64,000 bases of DNA, taken from NCBI GenBank assembly GCA_963721385.1, contig CAVRJB010000013.1, positions 124,001 through 188,000 on the forward strand, read 5' to 3'. Every line of letters starts with the position of its first letter. Position 1 is the first letter of the stretch. This stretch comes from DAOMFB01 sp963721385 (GTDB lineage Bacteria > Acidobacteriota > Thermoanaerobaculia > UBA5066). The translations under genes were made by a program, and so were the position numbers. Under the pieces are notes generated by a model, which saw nothing but the letters and a program-made list of their open reading frames with translations, had not been told where the DNA came from and did not search any database. Positions 29,715-37,820 of the stretch are shown here, one piece after another.

Positions 29715-31124
29715 TCAGCGCATCCCGGAGCGCCCGAGTCGAGCGCTCCCGACGGTCAGCTCCTTTCCGAGCAGCTCCTCGACGCTCCTGACGGGCGTGA
29801 TCGCGAGATCGGGAAAGGCGGCGGCCTCGGAGGCGTTGCCGGCCGGCAGGATGGCCCCCTTGAACCCGAGCGAGACGGCCTCCTTCAGGCGGAGAGCGAC
29901 GTCGGAGACGGCGCGCACTTCGCCGAGGAGGCCCAGCTCCCCGAAGACGACCGTGCCGGCAGGGAGAGCGCGGCCGCGGGCGCTCCCCGCGACGGCCGCG
30001 GCGACGGCGAGATCGGCTGCCGGCTCCGCGCTCTCGGCCCCTCCGGCCACGTTCAAGAAGACGTCCTGCGCCCCGAGAGCCAGCCCGCCGTGGCGCTCGA
30101 GGACGGCCAGGAGAAGCGCCAGCCGGGTGCCGTCGAACCCGATCGCCGTCCGCCGCGGCGTCCCGTACTTCACCTCGACCGTCAGGGCCTGGACCTCGAG
30201 GAGGAGCGGGCGCGTCCCCTCGACGCCGGCGAGGACGACCGAGCCCGGCCGGGCCCCGGCTCCCGAGCCGAGGTAGAGGGAGGAGGGGTTCGCGACCTCG
30301 ACGAGCCCGGCGCCGGTCATCTCGAAGACCCCCAGCTCGTGGACCGGGCCGAAGCGGTTCTTCAGGGCGCGGACGACGCGGTGCGCGTGGAAGCGCTCCC
30401 CCTCGAACGAGAGGACGGCATCGACGAGGTGCTCGAGCGTCTTCGGCCCGGCGAGGGTCCCGTCCTTCGTGACGTGGCCGATCAGGAAGACGGGTGTGCC
30501 CGAGGTCTTCGCGAACGCGAGGAGGCGGCCCGCCGACGAGCGAACCTGCGAGACCGAGCCCGGCGCCCCCGGCGACTCCGCCGAGGCGATGGTCTGGATC
30601 GAGTCGACGACGACGGCGCCGAACTTCCCCGCCTCGGCCGCCTCGAGAATCGTGGCGACGTCGGTCTCGGCGAGGAGGAAGACCCCAGAGGCCGGCGACG
30701 AAGAGACCCCGAGCCGGTCGGCCCGCATCTTCACCTGCCGGGGCGACTCCTCCGCCGTGACGTAGAGGACCGGGCCGATCCGCTCGGCGAGCCGCGCGGC
30801 GACCTGGAGGAGGAGGGTCGACTTGCCGATCCCGGGCTCCCCCCCGAGGAGGACGACCGAGCCCGGCACGAGCCCGCCGCCGAGGACGCGGTCGAAGTCC
30901 GCGACGCCGGTCGGGATCCGCGGGGCCTCCTTCGCGTCGACGCCCGAGAGAGGGACGGCCTGCGCGGCCTTTCCGGCTCCGCGGGGCGCCGCCGGCGTCC
31001 CTCCCTCGACACGCTCTTCGACGAGCGTGTTCCAGCCCCCGCATTCCGGACACCGCCCGAGCCAGCGCGGCGTCTGCGCGGAGCACGCCGTGCACGAGAA
31101 GACCGTCTGCGGCTTTCTGGGCAC
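29715..31124 (-). CDS. radA: DNA repair protein RadA
   Basis: A 469-residue recombination helicase for branch migration. It has an N-terminal zinc finger (C-x2-C...C-x2-C, with CTAC and CPEC), a RecA-like core with P-loop GGEPGIGKSTLLLQ, the RadA-specific LKNRFGPV motif, and a C-terminal Lon-like domain (VFGELGLLGEVRAVSD). The start is GTG at 31122-31124, sharing one base with the TAG of the MCE gene (TAGTG). Confidence 0.95.
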   Translation of the reverse strand: MPRKPQTVFSCTACSAQTPRWLGRCPECGGWNTLVEERVEGGTPAAPRGAGKAAQAVPLSGVDAKEAPRIPTGVADFDRVLGGGLVPGSVVLLGGEPGIGKSTLLLQVAARLAERIGPVLYVTAEESPRQVKMRADRLGVSSSPASGVFLLAETDVATILEAAEAGKFGAVVVDSIQTIASAESPGAPGSVSQVRSSAGRLLAFAKTSGTPVFLIGHVTKDGTLAGPKTLEHLVDAVLSFEGERFHAHRVVRALKNRFGPVHELGVFEMTGAGLVEVANPSSLYLGSGAGARPGSVVLAGVEGTRPLLLEVQALTVEVKYGTPRRTAIGFDGTRLALLLAVLERHGGLALGAQDVFLNVAGGAESAEPAADLAVAAAVAGSARGRALPAGTVVFGELGLLGEVRAVSDVALRLKEAVSLGFKGAILPAGNASEAAAFPDLAITPVRSVEELLGKELTVGSARLGRSGMR

Positions 31125-32565
31125 TACTTGAAGACCGTTACCGTTCCCAGCAGGGATTTCACGCGCTCGTCGGTCCAGGAGAAGCCCGCGCCGAGGACGA
31201 GCGACCGGACCGGGGCGTTCAGGATCTCCGACACTCCGGCCGTCAGGAAGAAGTTCTTCACCGGGACCCAGCGGCCGTAGATCTTGAGCTGCGGGTAGTA
31301 GCCGGTCCGGTTGAAGTCCCACATCTCGCCGGTGAACTTCAGCTTGTCGTCCCAGAGGATCTGGTCGATCGCCGACGCCGCCCCGCGACTCGATGAGGCC
31401 CGCGCGGAGGATGGTGTTCTTCTCGCGCCAGCCCATCTGCGCCGAGAAGACGAGCTTGTCCTGGAACGTCAGCGTGTTGTACACCGTCGACGTCGTCGAA
31501 CCGTCCGGGTTGGTCACGGTGACGGTCGACGTCTCGTCGATCCGCTTCCCCTGGGAGGTGGCGCCCACCTCGAACCGGTAGAAGCGGTTGTCGTGCGGCA
31601 TGACGTCGAGCGTGAAGTAGCCGTTCCCGCCGCCCGAGCGCGTGAGGTACTCGCCCCGGAACCCGAACTGGAGCTCGACCTTCCTGACCTGCGTCAGCGC
31701 CTTGTTGAACTCATCGACCCCCTCCTTGACCGACTTCATCGTGTCGTTCAGGTTGGTGATCGTCTCCTCGTCGTTGAGAAGCTTCCCGACCGTCCCCTTC
31801 CCCTCGTCCATCTTCTTCGTGATGGAGTTGAGGTTGTCGACCGTCGTCTTCAGCTTGTCCGTGATCGAGTCGATGTTCGCGAGCGACCCCTTCACGGTGG
31901 AGCGGTTCTCGTCGAGGATCCGGTCGATCCGGTTCAGCGTCTCGTTGATGGCGGCCGAAAACGTCTTCAGGTTCGCCAGCGTCACGTCGACGTTTTGCCG
32001 GTTCGCGTCGACCGCGTTCGCGAGCGAGTCGGCGAGCCGGCCGAGGTTGTCGACGATCCGGTTGATCTTCTCCTCGCCCTTCGACCCGCCGAGCGAGGCC
32101 GAGAGCGCTGAGCGTCAGCTCCTTCACGTCCTTGCCGATGTCGGACGCCATCTTCGTCAGGTCGTCCATGCCCGACGACGTTCGTCCCTCGATCCGCGCT
32201 CCCGACCCGAGGCGCGCCCCGCTCGGCGGGCCGGGGAAGAGGTCGACCCATTTGTCGCCGAGAAAGCCGGATCCCCGGATCTGGCCGGTCGCGCCGGAGC
32301 GGAGCTCGATGCCGGGGTCGAGCGCGATCCGGACGACGGCCGTCCCGTCCGGGAGAAGCCGGATGCCGTCCACCTTTCCGACCCTGACGCCGGCGATCCG
32401 CGCCGCCGACTTGTTGTCGAGGCCGGAGACGTCGTCGAAGTGGACCTCGACCGTCTGCGCCCGGGCCTTCTTTCCGATCGCGATGTCCTCGATCCGGAGG
32501 ATCAGACCGGCGAGCAGCAGCAGGACGACGAAGAAGAACGCGCCGATCTTCGCGGTCGTGCTCAT
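31124..32565 (-). CDS. mlaD: MlaD-type MCE protein with coiled coil and beta-rich C-terminal domain (two frame changes)
   Basis: About 480 residues when read through. One N-terminal membrane anchor (GAFFFVVLLLLAGLIL) is followed by an MCE domain with VHFDDVSGLDNKSAARIAGV and GFLGDKWVDL, then a long helical region (LANIDSITDKLKTTVDNLN). The C-terminal part of about 190 residues alternates polar and hydrophobic residues as in a beta-barrel or porin-like domain (FGFRGEYLTR, NRFYRFEVGA, PQLKIYGRWVPVK). The frame changes near 32105 and 31390. It is the substrate-binding component of the MlaEFD-type lipid transporter encoded with it. Confidence 0.85.
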
Positions 32566-33395
32566 GGGGCGGCCCCTATTGTCGCCGAATTGCGGGACGG
32601 GCGGCCGGCTGGGGGAGGCGGCTCCGTCTCGTCCTCCGGCTCGAGCGTGCTGTCTCCCCGAACGAACGCGGCCGCGTGTGGGTCGTCTGACGTTTCGAAC
32701 TCCTCCGGCGGGAGCGCGAGCGCGATCTTCCCGCCGAAGAGGAGCGCGACCCGATCAGCGATGGCGAACGCGACCTTCAGGTCGTGCGTGATCGTCACCG
32801 TCGTCGGGTTCAGCCGGTTTCCGAGCTCCTCGATGACCCGCATGATCACGTCGGTCGTGATCGGGTCGAGGCCGGTCGTCGGCTCGTCGAAGAGGAGGAT
32901 CTCGGGTGCGAGGGCGATCGCGCGCGCGAAGCCGACCCGGCGCCGCATGCCGCCGGACAGCTCCGACGGGCGCTTCGCCTCGATCCCGGGCAGCCGGACC
33001 AGCTCCAGGCACTCGGCCACGCGCTCCTGGACCTCCCGGGGGCTCTTGTCGGTGTGCCGCTCCAGCGGAAAGGCGATGTTCTCTCCCACGCTCATCGAGT
33101 CGAAGAGGGCGCCCTCCTGGAACGACATCCCGAACTTCCGGCGGATCCGGTCCCGTCGGACCCTCGCGGCCTTCCAGAAGTCCTCGCCCGCGATCTCGAC
33201 GGTGCCGGCGTCGGGCTTGAGGAGGCCGATGACGTGCTTCAGGAGAACGCTCTTCCCCGTCCCGGACTTTCCGAGGATGACGACCGACTCCCCCGCCGCG
33301 ACCGTCAGGTCCAACCGGTCGAGGACCACCTTTCCGCCGAAGGCCTTCGTCAGGCCCGTCAGGCGGATGGCTGGCTCGCCGCGCGCGTCGCTCAC
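32562..33395 (-). CDS. mlaF: MlaF-type ABC transporter ATP-binding protein
   Basis: A 277-residue ATPase that energises phospholipid movement between inner and outer membrane with MlaE and MlaD. Walker A is GKSGTGKSVLLKH, the signature is LSGGMRRRVGFARAI, and Walker B is LLFDEPTTGLDP. A C-terminal extension of about 40 residues is acidic and proline-rich. The start is GTG at 33393-33395, overlapping the mlaE stop as GTGA; its own stop overlaps the mlaD ATG as ATGA. Confidence 0.93.
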   Translation of the reverse strand: MSDARGEPAIRLTGLTKAFGGKVVLDRLDLTVAAGESVVILGKSGTGKSVLLKHVIGLLKPDAGTVEIAGEDFWKAARVRRDRIRRKFGMSFQEGALFDSMSVGENIAFPLERHTDKSPREVQERVAECLELVRLPGIEAKRPSELSGGMRRRVGFARAIALAPEILLFDEPTTGLDPITTDVIMRVIEELGNRLNPTTVTITHDLKVAFAIADRVALLFGGKIALALPPEEFETSDDPHAAAFVRGDSTLEPEDETEPPPPAGRPSRNSATIGAAP

Positions 33396-34162
33396 AGGAG
33401 CACCTTCGTCAGGAAGAAGTCGGCGATGAGGATGGCGAGCGAGCCGAGGACGACGGCCGCCGTCGTGGACCGGCCGACGCCCTCCGCGCCGCCCCGCGTG
33501 TCGAACCCGGACTGGCAGCCGATGAGCGACAGGAGGCCTCCGAACGCGGCCGCCTTGATCAGCCCAGACGTCAGGTCCTCCATGTCGAGGAACTGGAACG
33601 TGTTCTCGACGTAGACCACGGGGTTCGCCCCGAGGTACGCCACCGCCACGAGGTACCCCCCGAGGATCCCGGTCACGTCGGCGAGGACGACCAGCATCGG
33701 AACGACGAGGATGCCGGCCAGGACGCGCGGGACGAAGAGGTACTGGACCGGGTCGGTGGCGAGGGCGACGAGGGCGTCGATCTGCTCGGTGACGCGCATC
33801 GAGCCGAGCTCCGCCGCCATCGCGCTCCCGGCGCGGCCCGTCACCATGAGGCCGGTCAGGACGGGCCCCAGCTCGCGAAGCATCGAGAGGGCGACGACCG
33901 AGCCGATGTAGCCCTCCGCGTGGAACCGGGAGAAGCCCTTGAAGGTCTGGAGGGCGAGAACGCCGCCGGTGAAGAGGGCCGTCAGGATGACGATCGGCAC
34001 CGAGTCGGCGCCGACCCGAGCGACCTCCCGCGCCGTGGCGCGAAACGCGAACGGCGGGCGGACGGCGCCCGAGGCCGTCTGGGCCGCGAGGACGAAGAAG
34101 CGCCCCAGAGCGTCGAAGACGCTGAGGACGCCCCGGCCAACCGCTTCGAGAAGTCTGATCAC
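33392..34162 (-). CDS. mlaE: MlaE-type ABC transporter permease
   Basis: A 256-residue inner-membrane permease of the MlaE/YrbE family. Hydrophobic helices surround the family signature GPVLTGLMVTGRAGSAMAAELGSM-type block (seen as GPVLTGLMVTGRAGS then AAELGSMRVTEQIDAL). The start chosen is GTG at 34160-34162, which overlaps the alr stop as GTGA and gives the usual N-terminus; an upstream frame to 34249 is alr shadow. It forms a tight operon with mlaF and mlaD. Confidence 0.93.
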   Translation of the reverse strand: MIRLLEAVGRGVLSVFDALGRFFVLAAQTASGAVRPPFAFRATAREVARVGADSVPIVILTALFTGGVLALQTFKGFSRFHAEGYIGSVVALSMLRELGPVLTGLMVTGRAGSAMAAELGSMRVTEQIDALVALATDPVQYLFVPRVLAGILVVPMLVVLADVTGILGGYLVAVAYLGANPVVYVENTFQFLDMEDLTSGLIKAAAFGGLLSLIGCQSGFDTRGGAEGVGRSTTAAVVLGSLAILIADFFLTKVLL

Positions 34163-35355
34163 AGAAACTTCGAGTGGGTTTCCACCGGCACGCCGGCGCT
34201 CATGATGATACGCGGCACGCGCGGTCCGACGCCGCAGAGGAGCTCCCACGAAACGGTCCCCGCCGCCTCGGCCGCTTCCTCCACGCCGAGGCGCGCCCCG
34301 GCCTGCGTTCCGAAGAAGACGACCGGGTCGCCGCGGCTCGGCGGATCGGGAAGGTCCGTGACGTCGACGGTCGTCAGGTCCATCGAGATCCGTCCCGCGA
34401 TCGGACAGCGCCGGCCGTGCAGGAGAACGTGCCCCTTTCCGGCGAGCGAACGCGCCACGCCGTCGGCGTAGCCGGCCGGAACGACGGCCACGGCCGTCTC
34501 CCGGCGGCAGACGAACGTCCCGCCGTAGCCGATGCGCGTCCCCGCCGGGACGCGCTTCACCTGGTCGACGACCGAGACGAACGACATGACGTCGGAAATT
34601 TCTTCTGCGAAAGAAACACCTGGGACCCGAGAGAACAACGCAAGGCCGGGGCGAATATGGGAGACGCCGAGGAAATCCTTCTTAGAAGGTGAATAGCCTG
34701 AGGCAGACCTCGTCGTTATCGCTGATAGCGCCGCGGCGCTGTTGTCCGTGTGGATCATCGTCGGCGAATGCCCCGCTGCGCGAATCTCAGCGAGCATTTC
34801 CGCCAAGGTCTTCGACTGTCCGGCCGTCTGCGCCGACATCGCCTCGTCGGCCGAGGCGTAGTTCTGAAATACACCTTCTAAGGAAATCCTCTTCCCCGCG
34901 TGCCTCAGCAGGTCCATTGCGTCGCTCAACTGGCCCGGAAGGATCCCCAGCCGCGTCATCCCCGTGTCGAGCTTCAGATGGACCGGGAGCGTCACGTCCT
35001 TCGCCTCGGCGAAGTCGATCAGCTCCTTGAGCTGCTCCGGGGAATGCGCGTTGGGCGTGAGGCCGTGGATGACGAGCGCGTCGAGCTGCTCCGGGCCGAT
35101 CCAGCCCATGACGAGGATCGGCGCCGCGATCGCCGCGCCGCGCAGCTCCATCCCCTCCTCGACGACCGCCACCGCCAGCATCGGGACGCCCTCCTCGACG
35201 AGCCGGCGGGCGACCGGCCGGGCCCCGTGGCCGTAGGCGTCGGCCTTGACGACGGGGAGGATGCCGACGCCGGCAGGCAGTCGCGCCGCGATCGCCCGGA
35301 CGTTTCGCGCGAGCGCGTCGAGGTCGACGACGGCGTGCGTCGGGCGGAGGGCCAC
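34159..35355 (-). CDS. alr: Alanine racemase
   Basis: A 398-residue PLP enzyme that makes D-alanine for peptidoglycan. The PLP lysine motif is VVKADAYGHG near the N-terminus, HTDNSAAA lies mid-protein, and RIGYGGTF and AGRISMDL are near the C-terminal beta-domain. The start is GTG at 35353-35355, four bases after the dnaB stop; longer in-frame starts would fall inside dnaB. A stretch near residues 195-285 is longer than in many homologues. Confidence 0.93.
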   Translation of the reverse strand: MALRPTHAVVDLDALARNVRAIAARLPAGVGILPVVKADAYGHGARPVARRLVEEGVPMLAVAVVEEGMELRGAAIAAPILVMGWIGPEQLDALVIHGLTPNAHSPEQLKELIDFAEAKDVTLPVHLKLDTGMTRLGILPGQLSDAMDLLRHAGKRISLEGVFQNYASADEAMSAQTAGQSKTLAEMLAEIRAAGHSPTMIHTDNSAAALSAITTRSASGYSPSKKDFLGVSHIRPGLALFSRVPGVSFAEEISDVMSFVSVVDQVKRVPAGTRIGYGGTFVCRRETAVAVVPAGYADGVARSLAGKGHVLLHGRRCPIAGRISMDLTTVDVTDLPDPPSRGDPVVFFGTQAGARLGVEEAAEAAGTVSWELLCGVGPRVPRIIMSAGVPVETHSKFL

Positions 35356-35359
35356 GGCG

Positions 35360-36724
35360 TCAGTAGCCCGGGGCTTCCGAGATCTGGGCCAGGTCCGAGA
35401 AGCGCGTGTACTCCCCCGACCAGCCGAGAGTGAAGCGGTCCGTGGGGCCGTTCCGCTGCTTGGCGATGATGACGTCGCAGACGTTCTTCTGCTCGGTCTC
35501 CTTGTCGTAGTACTCCGGGCGCGACAGGAAGACGACGACGTCGGCATCCTGCTCGATGGCGCCCGACTCGCGGAGGTCCGAAAGGACCGGCTCCTTCTCC
35601 GAGCCGCGCTGCTCGGTCCGGCGCGAAAGCTGGGAGAGCGCGATGACCGGCACCTCCAGCTCCTTGGCGAGCGCCTTCAGGCCCCGCGAGAAGGCCGAGA
35701 CCTCCTGCGTCCGGTTCTCCACCTTGCCGCGGGTCCCCATGATCTGGAGGTAGTCGACGAAGAGGGCGTCGAGCCCGTGCCGCTGCCTGAGCTGGAGGGC
35801 CCGGGCGCGCATCTCGAGGAGCGTGATGGCGGGGGTGTCGTCGATGTAGAGCTTCGCGTCGCGGAACTTCTGCGTGGTGAAGAAGAGGGCCTTCTTCTCC
35901 TCCTTCGAGATCCGCCCTTCCCGCAGCCGCTGGAGGTTCACGCGCGCCTCGGCGCACTGGATCCGGAAGCCGACCTGCTCGGCCGACATCTCGAGCGAGA
36001 AGAAGCCGACGACGTGCGGGGTGTGGATCGTCAGGTGCGCCGCGATGTTCAGGGCGAAGGCGCTCTTCCCCATCCCCGGCCGCGCCGCGACGACGATCAG
36101 GTCGTTCCGCTGGAACCCCTGCGTCAGGGCGTTCAGCCGCGTGAAGCCGGTCGGGAGGCCGGTCAGCATCGTCCCCCGGCCGTGGATCCGCTGGATCTCC
36201 TCCTCGTTCCGCTCGGCGATCTTCGAGAGCTGGACGAAGCCCCCCTTGATGGAGCCCTTCGCGATCTCCACCAGCTCCCGCTGGGCGTTCTCGAGGACGG
36301 TCTCGGCGTCGGGGGCGTCGATCGCCTCCCGGATCGCGCGCCGCGACTGCTGGATGACGGCGCGGCGGAGGGCCGACTCCCGGATCAGCCTCGCGTAGCT
36401 CTCGATGTTCTCGACGTCGGGGACGCCGTCCACGAGCCCGGCGAGGTAGGCCGCGCCCCCCGCCCGCTCGAGCCGCCCCGTCTTCTCCAGCTCCCCCTTG
36501 ACCGTGACGAGGTCCCGCCCCTCGTTCCGGTCGGCGAGCGCCAGGAAGGTGTCGTAGACGATCCGGTGCGCCTCGGCCGAGAAGTCCTCCGGAACGAGGA
36601 ACTCCATGACGCGCGACAGGAGCGCGCCGTCGATCAGGAGCGCGCCGAGCAGGCTCTTCTCGGCGTCCGGCCGGGCCGGCAGGATCTCCGGCTCTCTCGG
36701 GGCGACGGGTGCGGTGGCGGACAT
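35360..36724 (-). CDS. dnaB: Replicative DNA helicase DnaB
   Basis: A 454-residue hexameric helicase for the replication fork. The N-terminal primase-interacting domain begins around PDAEKSLLGALLIDG. The RecA-like C-terminal domain has the P-loop RPGMGKSAFALN, Walker B LDALFVDYLQIM and the arginine-finger region ALSQLSRRTEQR. No intein is present. A TAAACT -10-like box lies 10 bases before the ATG. It heads the dnaB-alr-mla-radA run. Confidence 0.96.
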   Translation of the reverse strand: MSATAPVAPREPEILPARPDAEKSLLGALLIDGALLSRVMEFLVPEDFSAEAHRIVYDTFLALADRNEGRDLVTVKGELEKTGRLERAGGAAYLAGLVDGVPDVENIESYARLIRESALRRAVIQQSRRAIREAIDAPDAETVLENAQRELVEIAKGSIKGGFVQLSKIAERNEEEIQRIHGRGTMLTGLPTGFTRLNALTQGFQRNDLIVVAARPGMGKSAFALNIAAHLTIHTPHVVGFFSLEMSAEQVGFRIQCAEARVNLQRLREGRISKEEKKALFFTTQKFRDAKLYIDDTPAITLLEMRARALQLRQRHGLDALFVDYLQIMGTRGKVENRTQEVSAFSRGLKALAKELEVPVIALSQLSRRTEQRGSEKEPVLSDLRESGAIEQDADVVVFLSRPEYYDKETEQKNVCDVIIAKQRNGPTDRFTLGWSGEYTRFSDLAQISEAPGY

Positions 36725-37318
36725 GGAGAGCCGGAGTTTATGGCTTTAGGGGAAAACGCGGAAAGTCCATCGGGGACTCCCATCCAAGGGCCGGCCCGGC
36801 GCGAGGAGCTGAACCGGCTTCTTTCGGCCGCGAAGTCCGAGCCGTGGTTCGCGCGCCCGATACCCGAAGAATCGTCTGGATACGAATAGGTCCTCGCGTC
36901 ACGGGTCCCCGAGATCCGGAGGACTCGACGTTCTGCCGTCTGCTCGCGCTCTCGTGCCCGTACTCGCGCAGATCGGCGCGCCGACCCGAAGACCGATGGC
37001 CAGGCCGCATCTTGACCGGCTCCGCGCTGCCTCGCGCGAGGAGGCCGCGGTTCACGGGAATCCTCTACCCGTCCGCCGGCCACGGGATGATCGTCTGGCG
37101 CCGGCCCGTCACCGCCGCCGCCCTGGTTCGCGACCGGCTACCTCAGCGATCAGCTCGCGTGGGTGCGTAGAGCGTCTGGTCTGGAAGAACGCTGAATAGA
37201 CCGTCGCCCGGCGGACTCACCCCCCGACAATTCAATCGGAGGTGACAGGCTCCAGGATCCCACCAAGGATCTACGAACCTAAGATCGCCGACAGTTCGTT
37301 CCGCCTCAGAATTCCCAT
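36725..37318. other. 594-base stretch with no recognised gene
   Basis: The gap between dnaB and the BrnT toxin gene holds no ORF I can name. A 49-codon frame (36740-36889, plus) starting MALGENAESPSG could be a small gene, but it has no ribosome binding site and no known similarity. Fragments such as GILYPSAGHGMIVWRRP (about 37058-37105) and FATGYLSDQLAWVRR (about 37126-37170) in two plus-strand frames look like remains of a degraded gene. No tRNA or clear terminator was seen. Confidence 0.4.
37307..37318 (+). promoter_or_regulatory. Putative leaderless promoter of the BrnT toxin gene
   Basis: CAGAAT at 37307-37312 lies exactly six bases before the GTG start at 37319, the spacing expected when transcription begins at the start codon. 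There is no Shine-Dalgarno. The same arrangement occurs before purC, 46657 and 62744. Confidence 0.4.
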
Positions 37319-37594
37319 GTGATCTTCGAATGGGATCCGAGGAAGGCTGCTTCGAACTTGACGAAGCATGCGGTCGGGTTTCCCGAGGCGGCGACGATTT
37401 TCCTCGATGCCCTCGCGTTGACGTTTCCCGACCCCGATCGCAGCGAGTCCGAGAACAGGTTCGTGACGATCGGACTTTCAACTCGACGGCGTATCATCGT
37501 GGTCGCGCACGCGGACAGCGGCGACCGGGTACGCATCATCAGCGCCCGAAAGGCGACACGCCGAGAGAGCAATGGCTACACGGAAAACCCGTAA
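37319..37594 (+). CDS. brnT: BrnT-family ribonuclease toxin
   Basis: A 91-residue protein with the BrnT pattern: FEWDPRKAASNLTKHAVGF at the N-terminus, a central FVTIGLSTRRRIIVVAH and the closing RIISARKATRRE. BrnT toxins are RelE-like RNases held in check by the protein encoded just downstream. The start is GTG at 37319; an ATG two bases earlier is in another frame and stops at once. It overlaps the antitoxin gene by 23 bases. Conserved Arg and His residues are kept, so it may be active. Confidence 0.85.
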   Translation: MIFEWDPRKAASNLTKHAVGFPEAATIFLDALALTFPDPDRSESENRFVTIGLSTRRRIIVVAHADSGDRVRIISARKATRRESNGYTENP

Positions 37595-37820
37595 GTCCAC
37601 CGACGACCTGAGACCCGAATACGACGTCACGACCCTGCGAGGAGTCAGAGGGAAGTACCTCCGTCGGGCCGTGGCCGGCTCCAACCTCGTTCTGCTCGAT
37701 CCGGACGTCGCGCGGACATATCGCGATTCCCGGACCGTGAACGAGGCCCTGCGCCTTCTTGCGAACCTGGCCAGGGGCACCGCGAAGGCCGGTCCGACCC
37801 TAAAGACCCGGCACGGTTAA
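37572..37820 (+). CDS. Antitoxin of the BrnT module (BrnA/CopG-like)
   Basis: An 82-residue basic protein with DDLRPEYDVTTL, GVRGKYLRR and a C-terminal DSRTVNEALRLLANLA helix. This is the layout of the short antitoxins found directly after BrnT genes; the C-terminal helix may be part of a ribbon-helix-helix DNA-binding fold that represses the operon. The toxin-first, overlapping order is typical of BrnTA. Its stop overlaps the convergent kgd stop by four bases. Confidence 0.75.
   Translation: MATRKTRKSTDDLRPEYDVTTLRGVRGKYLRRAVAGSNLVLLDPDVARTYRDSRTVNEALRLLANLARGTAKAGPTLKTRHG

Noticed and set aside
35246..36889. 547-codon plus-strand open frame over alr and dnaB
   Set aside because: Antisense shadow of dnaB with repetitive Arg/Glu/Leu composition and no ribosome binding site.
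36740..36889. Possible 49-codon gene divergent from dnaB
   Set aside because: No Shine-Dalgarno or TA-box at leaderless distance and no recognisable family. It is kept only as a note in the gap entry.
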